A stretch of DNA of 64,000 nt, taken from positions 620,001 through 684,000 of the forward strand of contig JAKZHN010000001.1 of assembly GCA_037179335.1 (NCBI GenBank), read 5' to 3'. Shown piece by piece: positions 41,991 to 52,358 of this stretch. A model generated the notes under the pieces. It saw only the letters and a program-made list of their open reading frames with translations. It did no database searches and had not been told where the DNA came from. Origin of the DNA: Cyclaneusma minus. Its lineage: Eukaryota; Ascomycota; Leotiomycetes; Marthamycetales; Marthamycetaceae. Position 1 is the stretch's first letter, and each line of letters begins with the position of its first letter. A program made the position numbers and the translations under genes.

Positions 41991-42830
41991 ATGCTCTCGC
42001 AAGAAGACGGCATCGTCATCCGCGCCCCTCAATTCTCATCACGTGATCTCGATTACAGAGACAAGTCTACCAGGACCAGCCTTAGCAGAATGAATGTCGA
42101 TAAGATTGACGAAGTTACGACTCCTTTGATCCGAAAGCGGCATTCGACACCAGCGTGTTCGCACGGCCATCCTACAGTGCTCGTTGCACCACAACTGCAC
42201 CGATCAGAATCTCCTCCAACAACCGTCGGGCACCCCCAAACCATCTCTGCTCCACAGTGTGAAGAAGCAGAATCCGCTCCTTCTCCAGTCGTGAAAACAT
42301 GCTCCGACGAGCCGCGACAGCTAAGGCGCAAACCGCGGCTCAACAGTATTAGTCTGGCGGCAAAACCGACCCTCGAATCGCTCACTTCGTGTACTCCAGC
42401 TACAAAACTGAGGAAACCAAGTTCATCAAGCCTCGACTCCAGTAGCCCCATAGCTTCGAACGGAAAACCAAGTCTACCTCAATTCAACTCCGGCACCTCG
42501 ATAACCTGGGCAGCGAGCCCGAGGAGGGCAGGTGTAGCGGGATTCGACTCCGGCAACTCGACTGCCACGAATGGGACAACCAGGATGCCGGATCTGTCGA
42601 GATTTGACTCCATTGACTCGATTACTCTGGGGCCTGGTGGTGGCCTGGCTCCTAGCCCCAAAGGGTCGAGTACGCCCAGGAGTGATAGCTATACGAATGC
42701 TAGGAGTGGAAGCCCGGTTTTGGCTCTTGTGAGGAAGATTTCGAGAAAGCGGTGGACGTTGTTTCGGACGGATAGATGGAAGGGCGCGGGAACGGAAGAG
42801 GAGGTGGCGGAAGAGAAGGTGGCGCAGTAA
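41991..42830 (+). CDS. Ser-rich low-complexity hypothetical protein
   Basis: Frame of 279 aa from the first ATG (41991, context CCACCATGC); the longer open frame upstream has no ATG. Composition is Ser/Pro/Thr-rich with several SxP and RxxS sites. A loose repeat (QFNSGTSIT, GFDSGNSTA, RFDSIDSIT) lies at about residues 165-230. The C-terminus is basic (LVRKISRKRWTLFRTDRW), which could bind acidic lipids or act as a localisation signal. I recognise no domain. Repeat-free codon usage and one long clean frame favour a real gene, but there is no homology support. Confidence 0.5.
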   Translation: MLSQEDGIVIRAPQFSSRDLDYRDKSTRTSLSRMNVDKIDEVTTPLIRKRHSTPACSHGHPTVLVAPQLHRSESPPTTVGHPQTISAPQCEEAESAPSPVVKTCSDEPRQLRRKPRLNSISLAAKPTLESLTSCTPATKLRKPSSSSLDSSSPIASNGKPSLPQFNSGTSITWAASPRRAGVAGFDSGNSTATNGTTRMPDLSRFDSIDSITLGPGGGLAPSPKGSSTPRSDSYTNARSGSPVLALVRKISRKRWTLFRTDRWKGAGTEEEVAEEKVAQ

Positions 42831-43184
42831 GTGATTTCTGATTGACATGGAGATATAGGAGAGCTTGCACACGCGGTTTGAGCGAGGAGTTAGTAAAGCT
42901 AAAGTCAGTCGGAAAGTTTGCTGGAGGGGAGAACTCGATGCTTTGATTGCAAGAACTGCCATTCGATAGGAATTGTTTTCATGAATGCAGGCAATGCCAT
43001 GGATATACTTCGCGACAAAGCACGAAGAAGGAAATGCTAAAGACGAGAAGATTGTTGAACCGAATCCTACTTGCTTACAAGTTATGGTATCTCTTGGATC
43101 AAAACTAGACCTGTACAACTAAGTGCTACGCGTTGGTTCAAGCGAGCCTGTATGAAGAATAAGGCAGTGAGTCGTCGCCACGGC
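42831..43184. other. Convergent 3' spacer
   Basis: 354 bp between the Ser-rich gene and the methyltransferase gene. Nothing recognised. Confidence 0.45.
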
Positions 43185-44616
43185 TCATTCCCTGATCCGA
43201 CGCCATACTCCTATGAAGCCTCCACCTGAAATCATGTCACCTACCTTCGGTCTGGCTATCATCACCGAGTCGTCTTGAGGAGAAGGCGCGGAGGTGTCAG
43301 ATGCAACCGACTCGGGCTCAGAGTCTTCACTCTCTGCAGGCTCTATCTCAGTTTCAGACACAGAAGTCGGCGCCTTCTGGCCTATTCTGGCTCTGTACTC
43401 GGCGCGCTCAATAGCTCGGGGTCGCACGACCTTGACGTCCCATTCTCGTCCACCAGTTTGAATACCCGCGCCCGTCTCCAGGCAGTTTTCGAGTTTTAAT
43501 GGCACCCGCATCCGCTTTACATGTTCAAAGATCTTGCCGACTTGGGTGACACTGGGGTTCCATGTTATGAGAATTCCGCCGGGCTTAAGCGCTTTTGCAA
43601 CCATTTCAACATATTCATGGGTATCCGGTATATCCAAGATGGCGTGGTTGAGAAATGGTTCTCCTTGGGACTGGGATAGACGCCCTGACAGGTATCCGGG
43701 GATGGTGCCGAGGTGGAAGTCGACGTCAGGCGCATATAATCCGCGGCGGAAACCCCTAACTATTTCGCGGGCGTGGAGTTGGAATACAGCTGAGTTGTCG
43801 AGGCTATGGATCACGGCGCGGCGCTTTTGCTTCCAGTCTTGCTCGCCGACAGCCTCCTCATCCGACTCTTCATTGGGGTCTTCGGGGTCTACAGTAGTAG
43901 GGAAAGACTCCAGAACCGATTTTTGGCTAAACCGCAACCGAATCTTATTCAGACGTTTGTTATCCCACTGTAGTGGCTGCTTGATGGCGCCGATTGCGTC
44001 GGCATTTGCACCGTGTATTGCGCGTGCCAGATGCAGGGTCAGCGATCCATGACCTGTACCGGCTTCGAAGATTTCTAGTGGTTCTCCGCTGCTGTGGTTT
44101 AGCTCGCCCGGGTGGAGGTCGAGGAGCGAGACTATCAAGCTGGCCTCGCTGGGATAGATCTAGCCAATTTTGTAAGCAGACATCCTTGATTTGACCTCTC
44201 GTCCGACAAACGCACTTACTGGTGTCACATTGCGAGGCGTTAGTTTCACGTATTCAGCCAGAGTAGGCCGGCGCACTTGAAATTCAACACCCTTGGGGGT
44301 GCTCACGACTGAGTGATCCGTGTTCCCAATTATATCGTCCATAGACAGAGCGCCATGTGAAGTTTGGATTTGCTTTCCGGGCTGCAAGTACTTGGTAAGG
44401 AGAGCAGTTGGAGTGTCTTTACGGCGCCTGCCTTCGTCGATCTTCCTGGAACAAAGCGCAATGTCGCCCTCTGGCTCAGCAGATCAGCGAATGTCTTGCC
44501 TTGAGGACATTTCAGAAAGGCATACGTTGAAAGACATATTCGGAGTAGAATCGGCGCAGGGAGGAATTGGCTCGAAGGCGGGCTCGCAGCGGCGAGAAAG
44601 TTGACCAAAGCGACAT
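43185..44616 (-). CDS. TRM61-like tRNA (adenine-58-N1)-methyltransferase, probably mitochondrial
   Basis: Exons 44526..44616, 44220..44470 and 43185..44159 give 438 aa. Residues 1-30 form an Arg/Ser-rich presequence (MSLWSTFSPLRARLRANSSL). An N-terminal beta-domain follows (GDIALCSRK, KQIQTSHGALSMDDIIG). Then comes the Trm61/TrmI transition LTPRNVTP, joined in frame to IYPSEASLIVSLLDL. SAM motif I reads FEAGTGHGSLTLHLA, and later motifs include ILDIPDTHEYVEMVAKALKPGGIL. Classical Trm61 methylates A58 of nuclear tRNAs as a heterotetramer with Trm6. This more divergent form, with an insertion after motif I and a presequence, more likely acts on mitochondrial tRNA. Activity is inferred. Divergent from DCR2. 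Confidence 0.8.
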
Positions 44617-45067
44617 TTTTGGGACGAACAACATCGGTGATCAATTGACGAGACTGGAACTTTTTCTCGGAGCTCAGGTCGCGGACGCGCGACGCTCGAT
44701 CAGGGTCGCGTCTGGTCTACGGCTAGGCAAGGCTAAACCTACTGTGGCTAGCGCGGCGTGTACCCCGGATTCTCAAGCTTGCAGATTCGCGGCGGCAGCT
44801 TGGCCAAGTTGACCTTCCCGTCACAGCCACATAGATGTGAATGCGCCGCCAAGTCATATACGCTGCGAGACGAATATGTAATGCTCTGCCCTCGACTGAA
44901 ATCCCCTCCAGATCTGCTTAGTGTGTAATACGATTCTCACCATACGCTCAATAAAACCTCACGGGCTCATGGTACATTTGCACAGCGTGTCAGCTTTTCA
45001 AATGGTCGCCCCCCGCCGGCTCTAACAGGGAATCGCTGTGCAGGCCATTTGAGAGACTGGCGCGGAC
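44617..45067. promoter_or_regulatory. Shared divergent promoter, TRM61-like / DCR2
   Basis: 451 bp between two start codons of divergent genes. No distinct factor site recognised. Confidence 0.4.
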
Positions 45068-46880
45068 ATGACGAGACGAATTGTGCGCAACTCCGAGACT
45101 CCCCGAGCCCATTGTGCCACGTAAGATACTGACTCTGTGTCAAGGTGCGGACCGTCGGCCAGCTGGGCGCTGTCGCTGTCGTCACTTTCCTCGTCGTCTT
45201 CTTCCTCGACAACCAATTCCGAGTCCTCCCTACCTCCCTCCATACATACCTCCCCGCACATCACCCGGGCCACGTCGTTATAGATGTCACCGTTAAGACT
45301 TGCTCCAGCGTGAACGTCTTCTCAAGTTGCAAGTTGGATGCGGAAGCATGGCATCGAATCGACAAGGACCTTTACCTGGGCTCGGGATGGGTCTCCAAGG
45401 CTTATGTTCATGTGCAGAGGAAGAAGGAGGAAGAGCTCGGCCCGGATGATAAAGTTGTCTTGGACGTGAGTGTTGGACGCTTGGATCCCACGCTTGGTAC
45501 GAAGGGCGAGGACGACGAGAAGTGGGAACAGCGACCTGCAGGAATATGGCTGAAGCGGTCATCAAAACGACACGCAAGCGACTCGGACAAAGCAGTTACT
45601 GCTGTGGATTTGCTGTTTGGTGCTGATGCGGTTGATCCGAGAACAGGATGGGAGATTAAGGATACGGCACTTCTGTGGGACAGATCCGGTGATCTTCTCG
45701 AACCACGACTTACTATCAGGAGAGGGAAGCAAGCTTACCCCGAGAAGCCTGTCCCTCGCATCCGAAGTGATGGGAAATTTAAAATCATGCAGGTTTCGGA
45801 TATGCATCTGAGTACTGGTTTGGGCGTATGCAGAGATGCAATCCCAGAGGGCTTCAATGGAGGGAAATGCGATGCTGATCCCCGCACCCTGGAATTTATA
45901 GGACGACTGCTGGATGAAGAAAAGCCTGACTTGGTGGTTCTTAGTGGCGACCAAGTCAATGGCGACACAGCCCCTGATGCACAGACTGTAAGAGTCTCGA
46001 CCCCCTGTTCATGTTCCTTTTACTGACCAGAGTCGCAGGCAATTTTCAAGTATGCAGAACTCTTCATCAAACGAGAAATACCCTTCGCGACGATCTTCGG
46101 TAATCATGACGACGAAGGCACTCTCCCTAGATCCGCCCAAATGGCTCTAATAGAAAGCCTCCCCTATTCCCTCTCCGAAGCTGGTCCCGCAGATGTAGAC
46201 GGCGTCGGAAACTACGTCGTAGAAGTGCTTGCCCGCAGTAACTCAAAGCACTCAGCAATGACCCTCTACATGCTCGACACCCACTCCTACTCGCCCGACG
46301 AGGCACACTTCAAAGGCTACGACTGGCTGAAAAAGAACCAGATCGACTGGTTCAAAGAAACCGCAAAAGGCCTGAAGGCTTCTCACGCAGAGTACACGCA
46401 CTTACACATGGACCTCTCTTTCATCCACATTCCTCTCCCCGAATACCGTGATGATCAGCTGTTGCGAAAGGGGAACTGGAAAGAAGGTGTGACGGCCCCG
46501 GGATTCAATTCTGGGTTTCATGATGCGCTTATCGAAGAGGGCGTTTTGCTGGTCAGCTGCGGGCAGTATGTCTCCCATCCCCACACAATATTTTGAAGCA
46601 AACTTTAACAATCCACAGCGACCATGTCAACGAATACTGCGCTCTTTCAGAAGATGATTCGCACGATCCGAAGCTCTGGATGTGCTACGCCGGTGGATCT
46701 GGCTTCGGTGGCTATGCCGGCTACGGCGGTTTCCATCGCCGAGTCCGCTTTTTCGACATCGATATGAATGTGGCTCGTATCAGCACATACAAACGCGTTG
46801 AATACGGCGAGGACATTCACAAAAAGGTCGATGAGCAGCTGGTGGTTGATGCTGGGAAGGTCGTTAGGGGGAATATATGA
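45068..46880 (+). CDS. DCR2: DCR2-type calcineurin-like phosphoesterase
   Basis: Exons 45068..45082, 45145..45987, 46039..46565 and 46619..46880 give 548 aa. Exon 1 has only five codons (MTRRI). It joins VRTVGQLGAVAVVTFLVVFF, an N-terminal membrane anchor, using a less usual GTGCGC donor. The metallophosphatase motifs are all present: QVSDMHLS, SGDQVNGD, FGNHDDE, VSCGHDHVNEYC (the last split by intron 3) and FGGYAGYGGFHRRVR. Yeast Dcr2 is a membrane-bound phosphatase that promotes START of the cell cycle and counters Ire1 in the unfolded protein response. A charged region of about 200 aa lies between anchor and catalytic domain. Confidence 0.9.
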
Positions 46881-48075
46881 AATTCTGTATAGTTACTCTT
46901 CCCTTCTCTTTTTGATTGCATGGCGGGTGGCGATCGGTGTTCAGGGGTAAAACTACCTGTGGACTTTGAGGCTGCACGGTGTTACTGGATAGGGATGTGG
47001 GATTGGGAAACGTTCACTTCGCTTTTGGGGCAGATGTATGCTCGTCTCCTTATATAGGACTTTACTTTATCTATGCTTTTCGATTCACACATGTGTTTTT
47101 AGGGAGGAGCAAAAAGGTTGTTGGCTTTGCTTGCCATAGGTTTTGGCAGTCTGCTTTGCTGTTACCAAAACCTACCGTCATCTGCTGTTAGACCTCGTGA
47201 GCTATGGCAATTTGGGAACAATCTTCTTGCTTGAGGTCGACCGGGGGTTATGACGGTATAAGTACTCCCATGTGGCCACCGGAAACTACGTTGAGTTGTG
47301 CACCAGACTTAGTGTGGAGCATCCTATATGTAATAGAGATCGTCAAGCTCATAGTGTTAATATCTCGCTAGTCGTCGTAGTCCACAGCTGTTCCTATAAA
47401 TCGACAGCTCATCATTAACTCAAACTATTAGTATCGCAGACACTGGTAACTCCAAAGTCGAGGATGCTAGCCCATTGCGTTTTCTAACTGCCTGTAGATT
47501 TTGCCAGACTATAGATACACTTGAATTCAAATCCACCGGCGCACCGCTCCAACCTAGTATACTTGTATTCATTAAAAATTTCAAGTCACTCGCCTCGCGC
47601 ATGACTACCATAACTATCATCCCTATTATCCTCGTCGTCGTTACGTAATCCTCCTTTTGCCTGTCAGTATATCCTAATATAGACTACTATTCGACATATC
47701 ACAAACTACCACGTGCCCGGCTCCTTTTATTGTAGCTTCAGACTTGAAATAGGGTTGGAGGCGAAGCTTCGCTCGCTCATTTTAAGCGCTAGCCGCTTCG
47801 CTCGCTAACCGCCAGCGGAGCGAGCCCTAGCCCTCGAGGCTTAAAAAGCTGTCTCAGTATCTTGCACCTTCTTCCATTTACATCTCCACTCCATCTTCTC
47901 TACCTTCTTCCTCGAACTCTATCAAACAGCCAACTTTGCGCCTGGTGTGCTACTGGTACCAACGGCTTATATCAACTCGACTGCTCCAACCCTACAAGCT
48001 TCGCTACACACCAAGCCAAGCATCTACCCCTACAATCTTCATCCATCAACAAGGCAGACTCCTATCACTCTAGCC
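46881..48075. other. Intergenic, with palindromic GC-rich patch
   Basis: 1.2 kb without a recognised gene. Positions 47757-47850 are GC-rich and self-complementary (perfect GCGAAGCTTCGC palindrome at 47761-47772; CTCGCTCC/GGAGCGAG type pairs). The last 250 bp are pyrimidine-rich, probably promoter and 5' UTR of the next gene. Confidence 0.45.
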
Positions 48076-49845
48076 ATGATTCCCCCGGCTCGAAGCACGC
48101 GCACGCGCAAGGCGCAACCCTACACCACAGATCCCCTGGCCAGCCTGGCGCGCCAAGATGAACCATCGTCCGAGGTAGCGGTGACTCCTCAGACCAGAAA
48201 GACTCGGGCGCGCAAAACGCAGGCCGTCACTTCTTCTCCCCTGGCCACTTTGGCGCGCCAGGCGGATTCATCCTCCGAGATAGTGACTCCTCCCAGACGA
48301 TTCATCATTCGTATCCGAACGCCACGAGCCAGCACTTCATCTCCCGTGGCTAGCTCATCGAACCAGGCAGATCCGTCATCCGAGGTAGCAATGTCTCCTC
48401 GTTCTCGACAACCCCGCGCTCGGAAAATTCAAGGCAGCACTTCATCTCCCCTGGCCAATTCCTCGCGCCAAGCGGATTCGTCATCTGTGGTCCAGAAGAA
48501 TCCATGGACTCTCCCGGACCGTCACGAGTATGGGCTTGATCTGCTCCGACGATACTTCGCCACCAAGGCTGTCGATACGGAACCCATGCTTCTCTACTTC
48601 GCGTACGGTACAGAGATGTCCACCAATGCCATGCAAGCTCGTTGCCCCAGCGCTCAATTCTACCAGCAGGGCTTACTCGAGGATCACAAGTGGTCACTTC
48701 ATGAGCAGGCAATGTCCCCGGTCGTCACACGGGTTCCAACACACAAGGGAGATGTCGTTTACGGCAGAATTTTCAAAATCACATTCGATGATCACGAGAA
48801 ACTCGCCGACTGGTACGCCGATGAAAACAGCCGCGTGAAGGGCATGACGAATGAGCATATGGGTGCTGGCAGTGGAGAAGAAAGGAAGAAGCAGGAATCT
48901 GTCTGGCTCCAGAAGATCGTGGAAGTTCGATTACTCGAGATTGGGGACACTGCTGATCTTGACAATATGTGCCGTCCCATTGATGACGTGCCCGAATGGC
49001 AGGAGAAAATCCAATACGTCAAGGCTGTCTGCTTCATTGGCAGCCATCAGACGGACGATTACTTCAGTTCCAGCGATGCAGGAGGCTTCACTGACACGGT
49101 TACCCCGGATGACTTGAGTAGTATGAGCACGACTGCTGCTACTGCGTACATCAAGTCTATCATCAACAAGTCCGAGGCCCACGGCATGGTCACTCCTCAA
49201 GTCTCGTCTAGCATCAAAGTCGAGCCCATTCCTAGCCCTCCACTTTCGTCCAGCATCCACAGTGTCTCCACCGCATTCAACCTGGCCAAGAGCGATTATC
49301 CCGAGTCATCAATCCGCGATACCCCCATCTCCACCGCACTCAAGCAGCATCTGATCTTAACCCACCACATCCGATCGCAAACCAGCTCCCAAGTCAATCG
49401 TTTCAGTCGGAGCTCGATTCGGAAGTTTCGGAGAGCAGCAAGGCGTTCTCTCATTCCTAAGAAAGCCAATGATCCGAGGTGCATGGCCATGCTTCTCGAT
49501 GCCATCCGCAAAGAGCCTGTCTCGAATTCTCATAAGCTACTTGCCAACTCTACTGAGCAGATGGAGCTGGATGTCGATGAAGAGAAAGCGGAGATGAACA
49601 GGATTGAGATGGTGAAGCGGGAGATACCTCAGGAAATTGTGGAAGGGATCAATGCGGGAGTGAGAGAAGCAGTTGGGACTGTGCCTGGAATGCCGGTGGC
49701 ATGGGTGGAGAAATATGTCACTCCATTCGTTAGGGAGTCGAGCGCGGAGGTGAAGGCCGGTCCTTTGAAGAAGAAGATGGCCGTTAAGCCGAAGACGGCC
49801 AAATCGAAGGCGGCGAAGCTGCGGGCAGCACGCTCAAGGAAGTAG
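48076..49845 (+). CDS. GGCT-fold protein with N-terminal tandem repeats
   Basis: 589 aa from the first ATG (48076). Residues about 5-140 are four copies of a 33-37 aa unit (RKAQPYTTDPLASLARQ, RKTQAVTSSPLATLARQ, RTPRASTSSPVASSSNQ, RKIQGSTSSPLANSSRQ). Residues about 165-300 resemble gamma-glutamylcyclotransferase-like (BtrG/AIG2) domains: LLYFAYGTEMS, RCPSAQFYQQGLLEDHKWSL, GDVVYGRIFKITFDDHEKLADWY. The usual YGSN loop reads YGTE here, so activity is doubtful. The C-terminal 250 aa are unrecognised and end in a Lys-rich, likely nuclear, tail (KPKTAKSKAAKLRAARSRK). Stand-alone gene; role unknown. Confidence 0.75.
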   Translation: MIPPARSTRTRKAQPYTTDPLASLARQDEPSSEVAVTPQTRKTRARKTQAVTSSPLATLARQADSSSEIVTPPRRFIIRIRTPRASTSSPVASSSNQADPSSEVAMSPRSRQPRARKIQGSTSSPLANSSRQADSSSVVQKNPWTLPDRHEYGLDLLRRYFATKAVDTEPMLLYFAYGTEMSTNAMQARCPSAQFYQQGLLEDHKWSLHEQAMSPVVTRVPTHKGDVVYGRIFKITFDDHEKLADWYADENSRVKGMTNEHMGAGSGEERKKQESVWLQKIVEVRLLEIGDTADLDNMCRPIDDVPEWQEKIQYVKAVCFIGSHQTDDYFSSSDAGGFTDTVTPDDLSSMSTTAATAYIKSIINKSEAHGMVTPQVSSSIKVEPIPSPPLSSSIHSVSTAFNLAKSDYPESSIRDTPISTALKQHLILTHHIRSQTSSQVNRFSRSSIRKFRRAARRSLIPKKANDPRCMAMLLDAIRKEPVSNSHKLLANSTEQMELDVDEEKAEMNRIEMVKREIPQEIVEGINAGVREAVGTVPGMPVAWVEKYVTPFVRESSAEVKAGPLKKKMAVKPKTAKSKAAKLRAARSRK

Positions 49846-51118
49846 GGGCCATAGGGGTACTAGGGGTGGAATAGGAGCTGTGAATCGCTCCAAGGAGTTT
49901 GCGGGGGAGTGGTGGGTTCGGATGGGTCTGGTGAGAGACGCAAAGCCCGGTTTCTGGTGCGGAAAGGGGGAGATTTTTGCTTTCGATGTCGTGGTGCGGC
50001 GAATTTTTACCCCAAGGGGTTGTGGATATTACAGCGAAGCTTTTCCTCATTAGCAGCAATGGATTTCTTAACGCCTAATGCCTTCACGTGCTCAGTATTT
50101 TATTATGAAGCCAAGTGAGGCCACCAGCAACGCGCCAACTATTGTCTGTTATTCTTGTCATCATCTGGCTGTCGTTACCATACCCTCCTCATTTCTTGTA
50201 AAATGTAAATGTATTCTAAACTTGGATTCAAATTGTCGTCTGATTCATCACAGCCTGTCACATGATTAGCTTCCGTTTACCAAGTTATATGTAGCTTCAA
50301 CCACAACTAGCGACGCTCCGGCCGCTATTGGGTCTTTGTTATTGGGAATTTGCAAGCTGCTTTCGCAGGGTACGGAAAACTTATTTGTATCTAACTTAAC
50401 TTGAGATAATATCTCATGAGTTTATTTATCTCAAATGGATTGAGATAAAGTTAAACTTATATAATAATTGAGATAATTGAGATAGAGAGTCAGGGGTAAA
50501 AAAAATGGTATTTTTACACCAAAAATAAATACAGAAATACTCTAAATTGAGATAATATCTCAAGAGTTTATCTATCTCAATTGGTTTGAGTTTAGATATT
50601 ATCTATCTCAAAGTCCTTGAGATGAGTTTTTGAGTTACCCTCACCCTGTGCTTTCGAGTAGCAGCGAGTGGCTGAAAATGAATGTCTTATGACGAATGTC
50701 TTATGAACAAGAGTGCTTCTTTTCGTGCGAGTCATATTCAGGAAGAGCTGAGTATTCGTTAATCGTTGAAAGATCATGGATGAAGATTAGTTGCTCGTCG
50801 ACTTTAGTGAGATCAATGAGATAAAATCCAACTCTAGATCGTTTCCGCTTCCGTATCGTGATAATGGACATGTGCAAGTTGCTGTGAAACCATTGCCGAG
50901 GTGAAGGTATATTCTTTCATGCGTGAGGTTTGGAGAGTGCATGTAAGGTTCTTAGTGCGTGTGTTTTCTGCACTGTAAAAATCCTTAGCTAGCAAACTGG
51001 GGCCCGTGCACCAAGCATAGACCTCGGGGTGTCCCTTACATATATCCCCAGATCCCCACCTCCCGTGCCTCTTCCCTCCTCAATTAAGCAACATTGTTCG
51101 TCTGCTTTATCAACAACC
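49846..51118. other. Intergenic with AT-rich GAGATA palindromes
   Basis: 1.27 kb without a gene. Positions about 50395-50640 are AT-rich and carry two copies of TTGAGATAATATCTCA (50401 and 50547) followed by GAGTTTAT.TATCTCAA, so the patch is both directly and inversely repeated. It could be a small decayed element or a cluster of GATA-factor sites. Confidence 0.5.
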
Positions 51119-51922
51119 ATGGGTGAAGCTGTATCGCAAAAGCGCTGCGAAGAGGTGCAGAAAATTGAAGGAGGGGTTGACGAGAAGGAAGCTCCCAAGA
51201 AAAGGGAAAAACCCAGCTTGTCGTGAGTATTTACGCTCGTTATTGCTGTCGTCGACTAATTTTTGGACAAAAGTGATGCCCAAGAGGCCGTCACCATCAC
51301 CGTTGGCTCCGAAACCAAGCAGACCTTCGTAGTCTACAAGAACTTCCTCTCATACTACTCGCCGTACTTCGACAGAGCCTTCAATGGCCATTTCAAGGAA
51401 GCCACCACGAACTCGCTCATCATGGATCACGTTGAGCCAGAGGTCTTCGGACTGTTCGTGAACTGGATCTACACCCAGACTTTCCGCGAAGAGCAACCGA
51501 AACAAACCAGCCCGGAACAGACGGAATTTTGCGAAGGAGGAGCCATGGATCTTCCCACAGGCGAAGACCTCGTCGAACTCTGGGTTTTGGCGGACTATCT
51601 TCAGATCCCTGCTCTCCAGAACCACGTGATTGGAAAGATTCTGTCAAAGATGAACCGTCTGGGGACTCGTTTGGCGCCTGTGTACAATACGGTCTGGGAG
51701 AAAACAAGGGCCGGATCGCCGCTCAGGAAGCTACTTGTGGACCGCGCCTGCTGGTATCCGCACGGCAGCGCCTTCGTTGCCAAGAACCCAGAGTTGTTTC
51801 CAGAGGGATTTCTCTTCGATCTCGTCGTAGCTTTCAACGCGAGGGTCAGTAGTGAGATCAGTCAGCCTCGGTTCAAGGAGGAGGACTACTACGTGGAAGT
51901 AGATCCTGCATACAAGCCTTGA
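51119..51922 (+). CDS. BTB/POZ domain protein
   Basis: Exons 51119..51222 and 51274..51922 (51-nt intron) give 250 aa. A charged 35-aa lead is followed by a fungal BTB domain (about residues 38-160): VTITVGSETKQTFVVYKNFL, SPYFDRAFNGHFKEA, DHVEPEVFGLFVNWIYTQ, VELWVLADYLQIPALQNHV. BTB domains dimerise and often recruit cullin-3. No MATH, Kelch or zinc finger is present, as in most of the expanded fungal BTB family. Partners unknown. Confidence 0.85.
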
Positions 51923-52358
51923 TGAAAGCAGCATCAAGAAGCCCAGCATGTAACCAAGTCGCGATGCATGGGGTAGAAGCTCGGGTTCCTCCTAGGACTG
52001 AATTTAGGGGGCCGTGTGATGGCTATGGACGCTTGGGAAGAGACAGGGACGGGCATCACCGGCCATTCTGCTTTCTTGCTTGGCTAGGAAACGGCGAACC
52101 TGACGGCTTTTCTGTTCGCAAAATTCACGATCAATTACGCATGGTTCTCGCACTGATTGGGGGCCTTTTCATTAGAGGCCTTTCCATTAGAGGCCTTTCC
52201 ATTCAAGCCTCGGTGAATGAAACCTCATACTCATAGGTAGTGCTCTGCATGAATCCAAACCCAAAACTTGAATCCCTGGTGACGAACAACGCCCCGAAAA
52301 TGAATTGAACCACGACTGAGACACCACTGAGCCATTCTCCGTCCAGTTGATCTTGCCA
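51923..52358. other. Convergent 3' spacer
   Basis: 436 bp between the BTB gene and the NACHT gene. A 15-bp unit (CATTAGAGGCCTTTC) is repeated near 52168-52205; nothing else recognised. Confidence 0.45.
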
